Assembly (NCBI GenBank): GCA_963619325.1
Contig: CAVEVQ010000025.1
Coordinates: 1 to 38,357, forward strand
Direction: 5' to 3'
Source of the DNA: UBA1181 sp963619325
Lineage (GTDB): Bacteria > Bacteroidota > Bacteroidia > Bacteroidales > Paludibacteraceae
DNA: 38,357 nt
Below, piece by piece: positions 1 to 8,876 of this stretch; the first letter of the stretch is position 1, and each line of letters opens with the position of its first letter. The notes below the pieces were generated by a model. That model worked only from the letters and a program-made list of their open reading frames with translations. It had not been told where the DNA came from and did not search any database. Made by a program: the position numbers and the translations under genes.

Positions 1-60
1 GAGGAATCCAGCCCTATCTTTTGCGGGTTCAAAAAGTTTTTAGCGGACAGCAATAAAAAT

Positions 61-98
61 AAAAAAGGAGGTACGCTCATAAAGCGTACCTCTTTTTT
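61..98. terminator. Bidirectional intrinsic terminator
   Basis: A perfect 10-bp stem (68-77 GAGGTACGCT with 83-92 AGCGTACCTC) closes a 5-nt loop. It is flanked by A6 on the left and T6 on the right, so it can end transcription on either strand. It lies 44 bp beyond the stop of the large minus-strand surface protein gene and should terminate it. A gene entering from the left edge would also end here. Bases 1-60 show nothing I can assign. Confidence 0.9.
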
Positions 99-141
99 GT
101 TATATGTTATAGGACTCTTTCCGAATGAAAACATTCTAATG

Positions 142-3100
142 CTATCGGACAATCACCTTAACAACTTTATAGTCAACTTTTACAATGTACAAACCAGCCT
201 TTGCTACAGAGATAGTTTCAACATCAGAGTGAACCATTGTTTGTTTTACAACCGCACCAGTCAAGTTGTAGACAACAACAGGAGAACCAACCCTAGCATT
301 GACAATGTTGATTACCTGCTCGCTACCGTACACATTAACATTTTGAGATAGAACTTCTTCTACGGAAGTTTTTACCGGCTGTAATTTTACGTATATATTC
401 AAGTAAGTTTCGTAGGCTGTAAATTCAAACGTTCCACCCGACATTCCTACAAGATTGTTGCCTACGACCTCTCCGTCAACTGTGATTTCAGCAACATTAA
501 AGCCTTCTTTTGCCTTGACATTAACCGCGGCAGTGCTTCCTCTATGTGCTTTTATTGTCTCATTATCAACAGTACCATTTCCATCAGTTGTTATCGTTAC
601 GAACGATGGATTCAGATCAACACTGAGGATAGCGATTTCCTCATTCTCGATACTGTAATCTTCAGGACAAGCGACAACTCCAGTTGCCATGGTAAGATCC
701 TCATTAAGCGTCCATGTGATGTTCGTATTGTCGATAAGGAAAGTTTTTCCCTCTTCCGTCTCTGCAACTGCGTTAACATCCGCCAAAGCCATCAATACCG
801 CTGCTTTAACATCTACCTCTCCCGAACTAACATAGTCCACAGAAGGAGTCATCTTGACAATAGGAACAACCTCCGCATCTGCTTTCTTGATAGTGAAACT
901 TGTAACACTTCTCACAATCATCTCCATCGGTATCGAATAAGAGATGTAGTAGTAGCCACCCTCTTGTGCCACATAACTAAATGTTTTGCTTTCAGAATAC
1001 GTGAACGAAGCAAAATCTTTGTACTCGCCATTATCAACACCAAAGATTTCAACACACACTAAACCATAGGGATAATCAATGTTATCAGCAAAAACAATTT
1101 GCTCACCCTCTTCAAGACGCACTTTCATTGCCTTCACCGCAGAGAAATAACCTGACGGCATCGAAAATAACACCACGTCATCATCGTCTAAAAGAGACTT
1201 CCTATCGTAAATATAGGTCAAGTCAATCTCCTTAGCATCGCAGTAAGGAAACGTATCCATGGTTTGTATAGGATAGACTTTATAGTCCACCTTAACCTCA
1301 CGATCATCAATGGCGTTGGTTGCAGCTATAGTTTTTGCGGCGAAGTTATAAGTTCCAGCGTCCAAGAGCTTGTATGAGACAACCATCGTGTCTGAATCAA
1401 CAAGATCATACCCTTCCTCAGACTCTGGCAAAATGGTGTATGAAGAAACATCTCCTTTCTGCACATAGAGTATGGCAGTCTGATTCTCAAAGGTGAATGT
1501 ATGCATTTTGCTCAAACGTACTTCCTCCGTACCAGCATCCACCAACGGCGACTGGAACGGAATTAAACTATCTACGTCATGGAACGAAGATGTTGAGATT
1601 TCAGAAGATGCGACATAGTCTGCATAGTCAATAACAAAATCATAACTCATCTGAATAGATGAACTATTCGTAGGAGTAACTTTAAAATAGTACATACCCG
1701 CTTCGGCAGCAGTAAATCTTACATAATACTTGTGTTCAATGTTAAAACTTCTAATATTCCAATAATCTATGACCTTTTCTTCACCATCTACGATATTAAA
1801 GAGATTAATATGACAAGGTTGTTCAGCGTAGAAGATAACAGTTTGTCCACTTAACATTTCCTTTTTATAGATTTTAGACGGATAATAGATATACCCATCC
1901 GAAGAAGGGAACACCACATCTGGTACAACTTTTATATTCTTACCTCTATCATTCAAAACCTCCGCACCAGCAACAGCATCTTCAATACTTGAGATATTTT
2001 CTTCCACGATATCAATTTGATAATCCGACGTTCCTTGCTCAAGTGGACTATAAGTTGACAAGACAAGATAGACAGTACCTGCATACTCTGCCGTATAAGA
2101 AGCATAAGCGTGTTCGTAGTCATCAAAGTCCCCCAACATTGTAATTCCGGACGATGAGATATCAAAGAAATACGTATAATCATCAGGTTCAACATTTTCG
2201 TGTTTTACCATCAACGTTTGCCCTCCCTTCAAATCAATCTTAAACGCCTTCGAATAGTAAGTTTCACCCGCTTCTCCAAAAATTCCATCTCCAAGCACGA
2301 GGGAAGTTTCTTCAGAACCATAATTCAAAGTGAAAGAACTATCACCTTCCAAGGTTTCCGCCTGACTGAGCAACGTTTCAAGCGATATTATATCTTTTGT
2401 AGTTACAGACATAGACACAACATCACTTATATCCCAAACATCGTATAATGCTGCGAAGACTAAATAGTAAACTCCAGTAGATTCAATTTTTTTGCTAAAT
2501 GTACGATATTCATCATCATCTATTATCTCAAGGCCTGACTCCGTCTCTTTTATGAAGAAGTAATGATTCCATATACTTGTTTCTGCCAAGAAAACATCGT
2601 CAGAATTCAAATTCAGTTTGTACCCTACACAATAATACGCATAGCCCTCTTTGTAACTTCCAAAGTCAACCAATGGTTTCTTGCTAAAATCAAAGTTAAA
2701 GGTGTCTGTATAAGCTAAACTTACATCAGAAAGAGTTGCCAAATAATCTTCTAAGGACATTACATTCGTCTCTTTTCTGAGCGAGATGCTCGCTGTGGCA
2801 TCTCTATAAGAAACCTCAAACACGAAATAATAGACTTCATCCTTTTCAACTTTATAATTACTACTTGAAAGGGTCTTCACCTTCTTGTATGTTTGAGCAG
2901 CCTCATCTTCAAGGGTGTACAAATCACAAGAATAGTACACTGACACCTTCTCTCCCTCCTTCAACTCCATTTTATACGCTACCATATAAGCGTCAGACGA
3001 AGCTATATACTTCACTGGAGCACAATCGCGCGATAGTGCTTTCAAGGCAAATCCATCAGTGAGCTCAGCATCTGCCAGTAGTTGTTCAAAGGTGCATGTG

Positions 3101-4845
3101 TCATTTTTAACCTTTTCTCCACAGATGTTCAAACTCAATTGATAAGTAAGAGGTTTTATAGATGATGAATTTTCAATATGTAAATCATACATACCACGAC
3201 TCAACCTCACTTTATAGTCACCAGTTGATTCTATGCGAAATGAAAAGTTATCATCTTTATCGATTGCACTAACATAAACATTATTAGGTTCACTCTTCAA
3301 ACTTATTTCAATAACCGTATCTTGCGGCACATAGAAACTCCATTTAACCTCGCTTTCTACGCCTACCGTTTCTTGCTCTTCTTCTCCAAATACCAAATAA
3401 CGAGCATTCGCCTCTTCCTCTTCTACCAAAATCGAATAATGACCATCTTGTTTTGTTTCGTATACCAACAATACTATATAGTCGCCCGTTTCAGTAACAC
3501 CAAATTGACCACTCTCCGCTTTCGAACCTCCTAAGCCCATATACGCAACCCCACTTGCATCAACCTCACTTGTGAGATCTTTCGCAACCATAATTTGGTA
3601 ATAGGAATTCTTTGACGTTGCTTTCGTTTGAACGTTCGCCACCATATTATATGCTTTTCCAGCTTCTAAATGCACAAAGAAACTCTTCGCATAAGATGCA
3701 TAATTCGAGACAAAAGTGTCTTTCGCTACGTTAATCTCCCCATACGTTGTCTTCCCTATAATCAATTCGGAGTCAAATGGAAGGTCTGTCACCTCAAATT
3801 CCTCGTTACGATCGGTAAACTCATCTTCACCAATTGTCTTGAGTTCCACCTTTGCAGAAGAATTATACTTTCCGTACTGCACCAAATAATATTTGCCAAC
3901 ACTCAATTTCTGCCCTGAGACATTGTTTCCTGCAAGACTTATCTTCTCTCCCTCCGTGTTCAAAATTTGTATTTCAAAATCGCCACTCGTAGTTGAGGCT
4001 TTTATAAACGACTCCTCTTCAAGATTGAACGTGTAAGCCTGGTAGAAATAACCATAATTATCTTCCTGATTACAAACAATATTAGGCTTCATCGTACCCT
4101 CAAACGGCAAAGAGACAACTTTTTCTGCTATCAACGGACAAGCATCTTCTATGTCTACAACAATATCATACTCATCGTCCGTGGTAATAGCTTGTAAAGA
4201 TATTTCTTCGCCTTCGGATAATGTGTAATCTCTATCCCATACTACATTTGAATTAATCAGCAAACCATGCTTCGACTTGATATGAAAAACCGTATGAGCC
4301 CCGGTCCCCTTTAAAATATACCCTTTAGTCCCCCGCACAGTCACCCCTGCGGTCGTTTTGTCAATGTAATATTCAGCGTTCCCAGTCTCAACAAACGGGA
4401 AACTCTTAATCGTGTCCTCGACCCCACTCCACGGATCATAATCAGAATTGTACTTAATGTTTTGTAGCTTGTCAATCTTCAAAACGTAAGGAATACCCAC
4501 CTGATCTTCAAAGAATGGTCTAATTAGGTATACGTCGCCTCCACTACAATGTTCTTCAATATAACCTGTTCCACAATATGCGGTGAATCCCTTCACTGAA
4601 AAATTAGTTCCTCTATGAGCAACGAAACCGCTTGTTTTACTACCAGAGAACTCTTTGTAGTCTACACTAACCGCTATGTTCACAATTTCATCCACAATCA
4701 GCCTATACACTTTGTTGCATCCGAAGATGTTTTCCGTCTTATACGGCAACTGACTCGTCTTAATGTCTATCGTATCGCCCACCGCCCCTAAAACCGAGAC
4801 AACCGACGCCAATAGCGCAACCATTGTTAGTAATCTTTTCTTCAT
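142..4845 (-). CDS. Large secreted protein with type IX secretion C-terminal signal
   Basis: A 1567-aa protein of unknown specific function. Residues 1-20 form a signal peptide (MKKR, then a hydrophobic run ending VLGA). The body is a series of roughly 120-170-aa beta-rich modules that recur with phrases such as AGTYNF, TGVYYLV, AGMYYFKV and GDYIVLLVY. They resemble bacterial pre-peptidase C-terminal (PPC-like) beta-sandwiches. A repeat-like region near residues 1430-1500 (TDGNGTV, AHRGS, VTVDGEVVG-type strands) precedes the last ~70 residues. These have the pattern of a type A Por/T9SS sorting domain (VVVYNLTGAVVK, then AGLYIVKV and a basic end). Export across the outer membrane and attachment or release is therefore inferred. 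No protease or glycosidase motif was seen, so an adhesin or structural role is a guess. The gene stands alone, with terminators on both sides. Confidence 0.85.
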   Translation of the reverse strand: MKKRLLTMVALLASVVSVLGAVGDTIDIKTSQLPYKTENIFGCNKVYRLIVDEIVNIAVSVDYKEFSGSKTSGFVAHRGTNFSVKGFTAYCGTGYIEEHCSGGDVYLIRPFFEDQVGIPYVLKIDKLQNIKYNSDYDPWSGVEDTIKSFPFVETGNAEYYIDKTTAGVTVRGTKGYILKGTGAHTVFHIKSKHGLLINSNVVWDRDYTLSEGEEISLQAITTDDEYDIVVDIEDACPLIAEKVVSLPFEGTMKPNIVCNQEDNYGYFYQAYTFNLEEESFIKASTTSGDFEIQILNTEGEKISLAGNNVSGQKLSVGKYYLVQYGKYNSSAKVELKTIGEDEFTDRNEEFEVTDLPFDSELIIGKTTYGEINVAKDTFVSNYASYAKSFFVHLEAGKAYNMVANVQTKATSKNSYYQIMVAKDLTSEVDASGVAYMGLGGSKAESGQFGVTETGDYIVLLVYETKQDGHYSILVEEEEANARYLVFGEEEQETVGVESEVKWSFYVPQDTVIEISLKSEPNNVYVSAIDKDDNFSFRIESTGDYKVRLSRGMYDLHIENSSSIKPLTYQLSLNICGEKVKNDTCTFEQLLADAELTDGFALKALSRDCAPVKYIASSDAYMVAYKMELKEGEKVSVYYSCDLYTLEDEAAQTYKKVKTLSSSNYKVEKDEVYYFVFEVSYRDATASISLRKETNVMSLEDYLATLSDVSLAYTDTFNFDFSKKPLVDFGSYKEGYAYYCVGYKLNLNSDDVFLAETSIWNHYFFIKETESGLEIIDDDEYRTFSKKIESTGVYYLVFAALYDVWDISDVVSMSVTTKDIISLETLLSQAETLEGDSSFTLNYGSEETSLVLGDGIFGEAGETYYSKAFKIDLKGGQTLMVKHENVEPDDYTYFFDISSSGITMLGDFDDYEHAYASYTAEYAGTVYLVLSTYSPLEQGTSDYQIDIVEENISSIEDAVAGAEVLNDRGKNIKVVPDVVFPSSDGYIYYPSKIYKKEMLSGQTVIFYAEQPCHINLFNIVDGEEKVIDYWNIRSFNIEHKYYVRFTAAEAGMYYFKVTPTNSSSIQMSYDFVIDYADYVASSEISTSSFHDVDSLIPFQSPLVDAGTEEVRLSKMHTFTFENQTAILYVQKGDVSSYTILPESEEGYDLVDSDTMVVSYKLLDAGTYNFAAKTIAATNAIDDREVKVDYKVYPIQTMDTFPYCDAKEIDLTYIYDRKSLLDDDDVVLFSMPSGYFSAVKAMKVRLEEGEQIVFADNIDYPYGLVCVEIFGVDNGEYKDFASFTYSESKTFSYVAQEGGYYYISYSIPMEMIVRSVTSFTIKKADAEVVPIVKMTPSVDYVSSGEVDVKAAVLMALADVNAVAETEEGKTFLIDNTNITWTLNEDLTMATGVVACPEDYSIENEEIAILSVDLNPSFVTITTDGNGTVDNETIKAHRGSTAAVNVKAKEGFNVAEITVDGEVVGNNLVGMSGGTFEFTAYETYLNIYVKLQPVKTSVEEVLSQNVNVYGSEQVINIVNARVGSPVVVYNLTGAVVKQTMVHSDVETISVAKAGLYIVKVDYKVVKVIVR

Positions 4846-4999
4846 CTATAAAATTTTTGTTAAACAATACATCTATAATTATGGAGTCCCATTCGTTGTG
4901 CTTCCCCCCTATTAATTTATTCTTCCGCCCCCCTAATGTTCGGAAACCCTCATCATCTGCAAATGATATTGAATTTATTTTTAATTATAACGTTTATAA

Positions 5000-5034
5000 T
5001 AAAAAACGAGGATGCCATCAATAGACACCCTCGT
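5000..5034 (-). terminator. Intrinsic terminator after argC
   Basis: On the minus strand a 9-bp stem with one G.U pair (5026-5034 with 5006-5014), an 11-nt loop and a run of six T follow the argC stop by about 40 bp. It separates argC from the large surface protein gene. The rest of 4846-5071 is AT-rich with C-rich patches; I found no convincing promoter in it. Confidence 0.8.
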
Positions 5035-5071
5035 TAAGTTTTCTCAATATTTTTCTATACAAAAATAGACC

Positions 5072-6034
5072 TTAGAATGCGCTTGGCTTCAACTTCAACC
5101 CCATCGTCTCTTCTAAGCCGAACATAAGATTGAAGTTCTGTACAGCCTGTCCCGACGCACCCTTCAACAAATTGTCTATCATGGAGATGACCAACACTTT
5201 ATTGCCATGCTTCTCAACGTGTACAATGCCCTTGTTGGTGTTCACTACCTGTTTCAAATCTGGGTTGGCATCCATTACGTGTGTGAACGCCGCATCCTTA
5301 TAGAAATCCTTATATAGGCTCTGAATCTCTTCAATATTCAAATCACACTCTGTGTAAGATGAAACAAAAATACCTCTTGCAAAATCACCCCTTACTGGCA
5401 AGAAATTGATTTCTTTATCAAAAGATGGCTGCAGATGGTGGAGTGTCTGATTAATCTCTAACAAATGTTGATGTGTAAACGCTTTATAGATAGAGATGTT
5501 ATTATTTCTCCAACTGAAGTGTGAAGTTGCACCTGGCTTGACACCTGCTCCGGTTGAGCCAGTGATTCCGTTAGTGTGAACCTCACCTTTCAAAAGTCCG
5601 TTAGCGGCAAGTGGCAACAAACCGATTTGTATAGCAGTAGCGAAACAACCTGGATTTGCCAACTTGCTTGCCTTTTTGATTCTCTCACGATTCACCTCTG
5701 GCAAACCATAAACGAATCCTTCACTCTCATTTCTGTAATCTTGTGAAAGGTCAATAATCTTCACATTGGCAGGCACCTCGTGAGCTTCCAGAAATTTCTT
5801 GCTGTCGCCATGACCAGAGCAAATGAACATTGCATCAATCTTATCTAATGGCAACTCTCCCGTGAAAGTCATTTCAGTCTCACCAAACAAACCCTCATGC
5901 ACGTCGTAGAGTTTATTACCAGCATTACTGCTGCTGTTCACAAACGTAATCTCTACTTGTGGATGGTTCAACAAAATACGAAGCAGCTCCCCCGCTGTAT
6001 ACCCTGCACCACCAATAATTCCTACTTTTATCAT
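5072..6034 (-). CDS. argC: N-acetyl-gamma-glutamyl-phosphate reductase
   Basis: A 320-aa ArgC, the NADPH-dependent reductase that turns N-acyl-glutamyl phosphate into the semialdehyde in arginine synthesis. The nucleotide-binding loop GGAGYTAGE is at residues 8-16, and the active-site cysteine C130 lies in NPGCFAT. The substrate-handling segment GSTGAGVKPGATSHFSWR follows. An upstream in-frame ATG at 6085 is rejected because it overlaps a perfect -7 element (6085-6092), and homologues begin MIKVGIIGGAGY. ArgB is about 24 kb away, so the arginine genes are dispersed. Some Bacteroidota (Bacteroides fragilis) use N-succinyl rather than N-acetyl intermediates, and the sequence alone does not settle which is used here. 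Confidence 0.95.
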   Translation of the reverse strand: MIKVGIIGGAGYTAGELLRILLNHPQVEITFVNSSSNAGNKLYDVHEGLFGETEMTFTGELPLDKIDAMFICSGHGDSKKFLEAHEVPANVKIIDLSQDYRNESEGFVYGLPEVNRERIKKASKLANPGCFATAIQIGLLPLAANGLLKGEVHTNGITGSTGAGVKPGATSHFSWRNNNISIYKAFTHQHLLEINQTLHHLQPSFDKEINFLPVRGDFARGIFVSSYTECDLNIEEIQSLYKDFYKDAAFTHVMDANPDLKQVVNTNKGIVHVEKHGNKVLVISMIDNLLKGASGQAVQNFNLMFGLEETMGLKLKPSAF

Positions 6035-6084
6035 TGTTTTATCTTTATTGTATTCTTTCGTATTGTGCAATTTTTCTTGATTCA

Positions 6085-6092
6085 CAAAATTA
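6085..6092 (-). promoter_or_regulatory. Promoter -7 element of argC
   Basis: Read on the minus strand this is TAATTTTG, an exact match to the Bacteroidota TAnnTTTG element, about 50 bp before the argC start at 6034. No clear TTTG -33 box is seen at the usual spacing. It argues for the shorter argC start. Confidence 0.6.
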
Positions 6093-6115
6093 ACGACTTT
6101 TTCTGAGTATACTCG

Positions 6116-6535
6116 TTAAAAGGTGAGCACGATCTGATTTTTCTTCACCAAATCATAAAGGTCTTGAATACAACCGATTTTGCAGATCTTAGACCCTTTT
6201 TGTCGTGCGTTGAAACAAGTCTGACACCCCATCAGGACGCCACCTAAATCGATAAATTTATCCACCTGCTCTTTGATATCCTTGTTCTCTACCATCATTC
6301 CTTCCAAATCAACGCCTTTACCCAACAAGTAGATCTGCACTTTGTTATCCCACTCTTGCGAATAGTTAGCGAGACGAAAAGCATTGAACACCGTCTCCAC
6401 GTCATTGGAATACAACACTATACCGATACTCTTTGGTTCTTGAGGGTCATTATATTTCACCTCGTCTATCAACGCCTGAGCATGCAAACCCATCAGCGAA
6501 AACAGAATAATTACAAACAACAAAAATCTTTTCAT
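6116..6535 (-). CDS. Secreted DsrE-family protein
   Basis: A 139-aa protein with a signal peptide (residues 1-20, MKRFLLFVIILFSLMGLHAQ), so it is probably periplasmic. The rest fits the DsrE/DsrF-like fold: an early IGIVLYSND strand, a central VQIYLLGKGVD strand, and a cysteine-rich end with C104 and C107 (CxxC) and C118 and C122. DsrE-family proteins handle or relay sulfur through conserved cysteines, but no sulfur-oxidation genes are nearby, so the substrate is unknown. It has its own -7 element at 6556-6563 and sits between argC and an AraC regulator on the same strand. Confidence 0.75.
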   Translation of the reverse strand: MKRFLLFVIILFSLMGLHAQALIDEVKYNDPQEPKSIGIVLYSNDVETVFNAFRLANYSQEWDNKVQIYLLGKGVDLEGMMVENKDIKEQVDKFIDLGGVLMGCQTCFNARQKGSKICKIGCIQDLYDLVKKNQIVLTF

Positions 6536-6555
6536 TTCATTTATATTGAATTATA

Positions 6556-6563
6556 CAAATATA
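6556..6563 (-). promoter_or_regulatory. Promoter -7 element of the DsrE-like gene
   Basis: The minus strand reads TATATTTG, an exact TAnnTTTG match about 20 bp upstream of the ATG at 6535. No clear -33 box was found; the sequence upstream is the end of the AraC gene. Confidence 0.5.
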
Positions 6564-6586
6564 ATCTTAATTAGCAACTTTCCGCC

Positions 6587-7468
6587 TTAGAGCGATTTGC
6601 TACGATACTCGTTAGGCGACATTCCTGTATGATGCTTGAAATATCTGCAAAAGAACGTAGCAGTCGGGAAGTTGAGAATGTTGACAATTTCTTTGAGTGG
6701 AAGAGTCGTGTTCTTCAGCAACACCATCACCTCCTGTATCAGCACTTTCTGTATACATTCGCTTGGCGTTTTTCCCGACGCTTTTTTCACCGCTATAGAA
6801 AGATACTTAGGTGTTACATTCATCTTGTCGGCATAAAACTGCACAGAATGTTCCTTTTTTATGTTTCTAATAACAAGCGACATGAACTCGCCATAAATTT
6901 CTTCGTTACGATCTAATTCGTGCAAACTGGTCTCAATGTTGACCACCGACTCAAATCCGCACATTTCGTAAAGAAAGGCGATGATTTGATGTTGCAGCAC
7001 CTCGTTCTTAAAAAGCACACTCTCGTCGCGACATGTATGGGCCATCTTGTCGATATATTCCGCGGCACTTGCCTTCTCTTTTTCCGTTATATCAAACACA
7101 GCCGAGTTGGAAATGGCGGCCAAACGCTTCCACACCGCAGCCAATGGTGAAGTAAGCGATTTCATATAGTCATGAGAGACAACTAAAAACGTTCCTTTGA
7201 AATCATTGATCTCATAGAACTCCATCACGCAATCCGACGAGGTGAGCAAAAATTGGTCTTTGCTGATCTTAAACACTTTCGTATTGATAGAGAAGCGAGC
7301 CGCCCCCTCCGTGCAACAGACGAACAAGAAATATTTAATGCGAACGGGATATTTCGGTTTAGGGATAAAAGGGATGTCTTTCGCCCTAATCACCAACACG
7401 TCATTTTCATATATCGATACACTGGGTATCTTCTTAAAATCAGCCAAGCTGATGATGTCCATGTTCAT
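6587..7468 (-). CDS. AraC-family transcriptional regulator
   Basis: About 293 aa. The N-terminal ~190 residues form a cupin-like sensor (FLFVCCTEGAARFSINTKVFKIS, then SDCVMEFYEI). The C-terminal ~90 residues are a double helix-turn-helix of AraC type: YADKMNVTPKYLSIAVKKA forms the first motif, and the second ends in FFCRYFKHHTGMSPNEYR. The ATG at 7510 overlaps a perfect -7 element (7508-7515), so I prefer the in-frame ATG at 7468; 7462 is also possible. Target genes are unknown. The ACP gene is divergent across about 170 bp, and the DsrE-like gene lies downstream. Confidence 0.85.
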   Translation of the reverse strand: MNMDIISLADFKKIPSVSIYENDVLVIRAKDIPFIPKPKYPVRIKYFLFVCCTEGAARFSINTKVFKISKDQFLLTSSDCVMEFYEINDFKGTFLVVSHDYMKSLTSPLAAVWKRLAAISNSAVFDITEKEKASAAEYIDKMAHTCRDESVLFKNEVLQHQIIAFLYEMCGFESVVNIETSLHELDRNEEIYGEFMSLVIRNIKKEHSVQFYADKMNVTPKYLSIAVKKASGKTPSECIQKVLIQEVMVLLKNTTLPLKEIVNILNFPTATFFCRYFKHHTGMSPNEYRSKSL

Positions 7469-7507
7469 ATTTTCTTCGTTATAGTTCGATATATCCGATT
7501 TTACCCA

Positions 7508-7515
7508 CAAAAATA
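7508..7515 (-). promoter_or_regulatory. Promoter -7 element of the AraC gene
   Basis: The minus strand reads TATTTTTG, an exact TAnnTTTG match. A TTTG upstream at 7540-7543 is 24 nt away, slightly longer than the usual 19-21. Its position argues against translation from the ATG at 7510. Confidence 0.5.
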
Positions 7516-7579
7516 GGAACTTTTCTATGATAAATCATACAAAAGAGAAAAAATAGCACATCATATATGTGCAATTTTC

Positions 7580-7610
7580 TTGGTAGTTAAAAAAAATTAA
7601 CTGAACTTTG
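7580..7610 (+). promoter_or_regulatory. Promoter of the ACP gene
   Basis: TTG at 7580-7582, a 20-nt spacer and GAACTTTG at 7603-7610. The -7 box differs from TAnnTTTG only at its first base. The ACP start codon is 27 bp downstream. Confidence 0.5.
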
Positions 7611-7636
7611 CAACAAGAAATAAATTGGATATAGAT

Positions 7637-7876
7637 ATGAATAGAGAGGAATTAATTGAAAAGGTGAATACAGTGCTCGCTGACGAGTTTGAGGTTGAAG
7701 CTAACGAAATCGCAGCAGACAAGAGTATCAAAGACACTTTGAACTTAGACAGCCTGAGTCTCGTTGACTTGGTGGCACTCATCGAAGACGAATTCAGCGT
7801 TAAGATTAAGGGAGACGAAATGAAGAAGATTCAGACATTCTCGGATCTTTACAATTACCTTGAGACGAACGCTTAA
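7637..7876 (+). CDS. Acyl carrier protein
   Basis: A 79-aa acidic ACP. The LNLDSLSLVDL segment has the DSL serine that takes 4'-phosphopantetheine, followed by the usual helix III residues (FSVKIKGDEM). I start at ATG 7637; the TTG at 7625 gives four extra residues but is less likely. It is not with fab genes and not part of a longer operon: its own promoter lies upstream and a strong terminator follows. It could serve a special lipid or secondary pathway rather than bulk fatty-acid synthesis. Bacteroidota often carry several stand-alone ACPs, so its partner cannot be named from the sequence. Confidence 0.88.
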   Translation: MNREELIEKVNTVLADEFEVEANEIAADKSIKDTLNLDSLSLVDLVALIEDEFSVKIKGDEMKKIQTFSDLYNYLETNA

Positions 7877-7897
7877 GTGTTTGCCTGAAACGAAAAA

Positions 7898-7934
7898 TTT
7901 GAAGGGGCGCGTTTTTCAAACGCGCCCCTTCAAA
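7898..7934. terminator. Bidirectional terminator between ACP gene and thyA
   Basis: A perfect 17-bp inverted repeat (7898-7914 with 7918-7934) with a 3-nt TTC loop and a GC-rich core GGGGCGCG. A-rich sequence precedes it and T-containing sequence follows. It lies between the convergent ACP gene and thyA and should insulate both. Confidence 0.85.
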
Positions 7935-7979
7935 TTCTTACATTTTTGTTTGACACTCTAAAATCGTGTGGATTTTCAT

Positions 7980-8774
7980 CTATACCGCCACAACCCCCGC
8001 TATGTGTGGGTGTGGGTCGTAGTTCTCTAACGAGAAATCATCATATTGAAATGAGAACAAATCTTTTACTTCTGGATTGATCTTCATCGTTGGCAAAGGC
8101 CTTGGGTTGCGTTGAATCTGTATCTTCACCTGCTCCAAATGATTCTTATAAATATGTGCATCTCCTAATGTGTGGACAAAATCACCTGCTTTCAGACCTG
8201 CCACCTGAGCTACCATCATCAACAACAAAGCATAGGAGGCAATGTTGAAAGGTACACCCAAGAAAATATCAGCACTTCTCTGATAAAGTTGCAAACTCAG
8301 TCGGCCATCCGCCACATAAAACTGAAAAAGCGTGTGGCATGGAGGCAGTGCCATCTGATCCACCTCGGCGACATTCCATGCAGATACAATCAAACGACGC
8401 GAATCGGGAGTCTTCTTAATCATCTCCACCACATTAGCAATCTGGTCTATCGTCCCACCGTTGTAGTCGGGCCATGAACGCCACTGATGACCATACACCG
8501 GACCCAATTCACCGTTCTCGTCTGCCCATTCATTCCAAATCCGCACGCCATGTTCTTGCAGATATTTCACATTCGTGCTACCCTGCAAGAACCAAAGCAA
8601 TTCATATATAATAGACTTCAAATGCAGTTTCTTGGTGGTCAGCAAAGGGAAACCCTCTTCTAAATTAAATCTCATCTGATGTCCGAAAACACTCAACGTA
8701 CCCGTTCCTGTCCGATCCTCTTTGAACGTACCCTCGTTCAACACCCTATTGATAAGGTCGATATATTGCTTCAT
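7980..8774 (-). CDS. thyA: Thymidylate synthase
   Basis: A 264-aa ThyA, the same length as the E. coli enzyme. It methylates dUMP to dTMP using 5,10-methylene-tetrahydrofolate. The nucleophile is C146 in LPPCHTLFQFYV. The dUMP phosphate-binding arginines lie in EDRTGTGT near the N-terminus and in DSRRLIVSAWN. The folate side includes NIASYALL and the C-terminal AGVVAV ending. No dihydrofolate reductase gene is adjacent in this window. It lies downstream of rodA on the same strand but has its own -7 box, so it is probably transcribed separately. Confidence 0.97.
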   Translation of the reverse strand: MKQYIDLINRVLNEGTFKEDRTGTGTLSVFGHQMRFNLEEGFPLLTTKKLHLKSIIYELLWFLQGSTNVKYLQEHGVRIWNEWADENGELGPVYGHQWRSWPDYNGGTIDQIANVVEMIKKTPDSRRLIVSAWNVAEVDQMALPPCHTLFQFYVADGRLSLQLYQRSADIFLGVPFNIASYALLLMMVAQVAGLKAGDFVHTLGDAHIYKNHLEQVKIQIQRNPRPLPTMKINPEVKDLFSFQYDDFSLENYDPHPHIAGVVAV

Positions 8775-8819
8775 ATTATATTAAATTGAGATAGTTTCAG
8801 ATTTGATAAATCAGCGGTG

Positions 8820-8827
8820 CAAAGGTA
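8820..8827 (-). promoter_or_regulatory. Promoter -7 element of thyA
   Basis: The minus strand reads TACCTTTG, an exact TAnnTTTG match 46 bp before the thyA ATG. No clear -33 box; a TTTTTG is closer than normal. Confidence 0.5.
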
Positions 8828-8876
8828 GAATTTAAAATTCAAAAATGAACGTGCAGAAAGGAAGAGAAGGAAAACT

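Noticed and set aside
1..60. Possible gene end or tRNA at the left edge
   Set aside because: One frame stays open, but no recognisable protein or cloverleaf could be formed from so little sequence.
544..1062. 172-aa plus-strand frame within the large surface protein gene
   Set aside because: It is antisense to a clearly coding 1567-codon gene and has no signal of its own.
6035..6085. Longer ArgC start at 6085
   Set aside because: It overlaps a consensus promoter box, and the extra 17 residues do not resemble ArgC N-termini.
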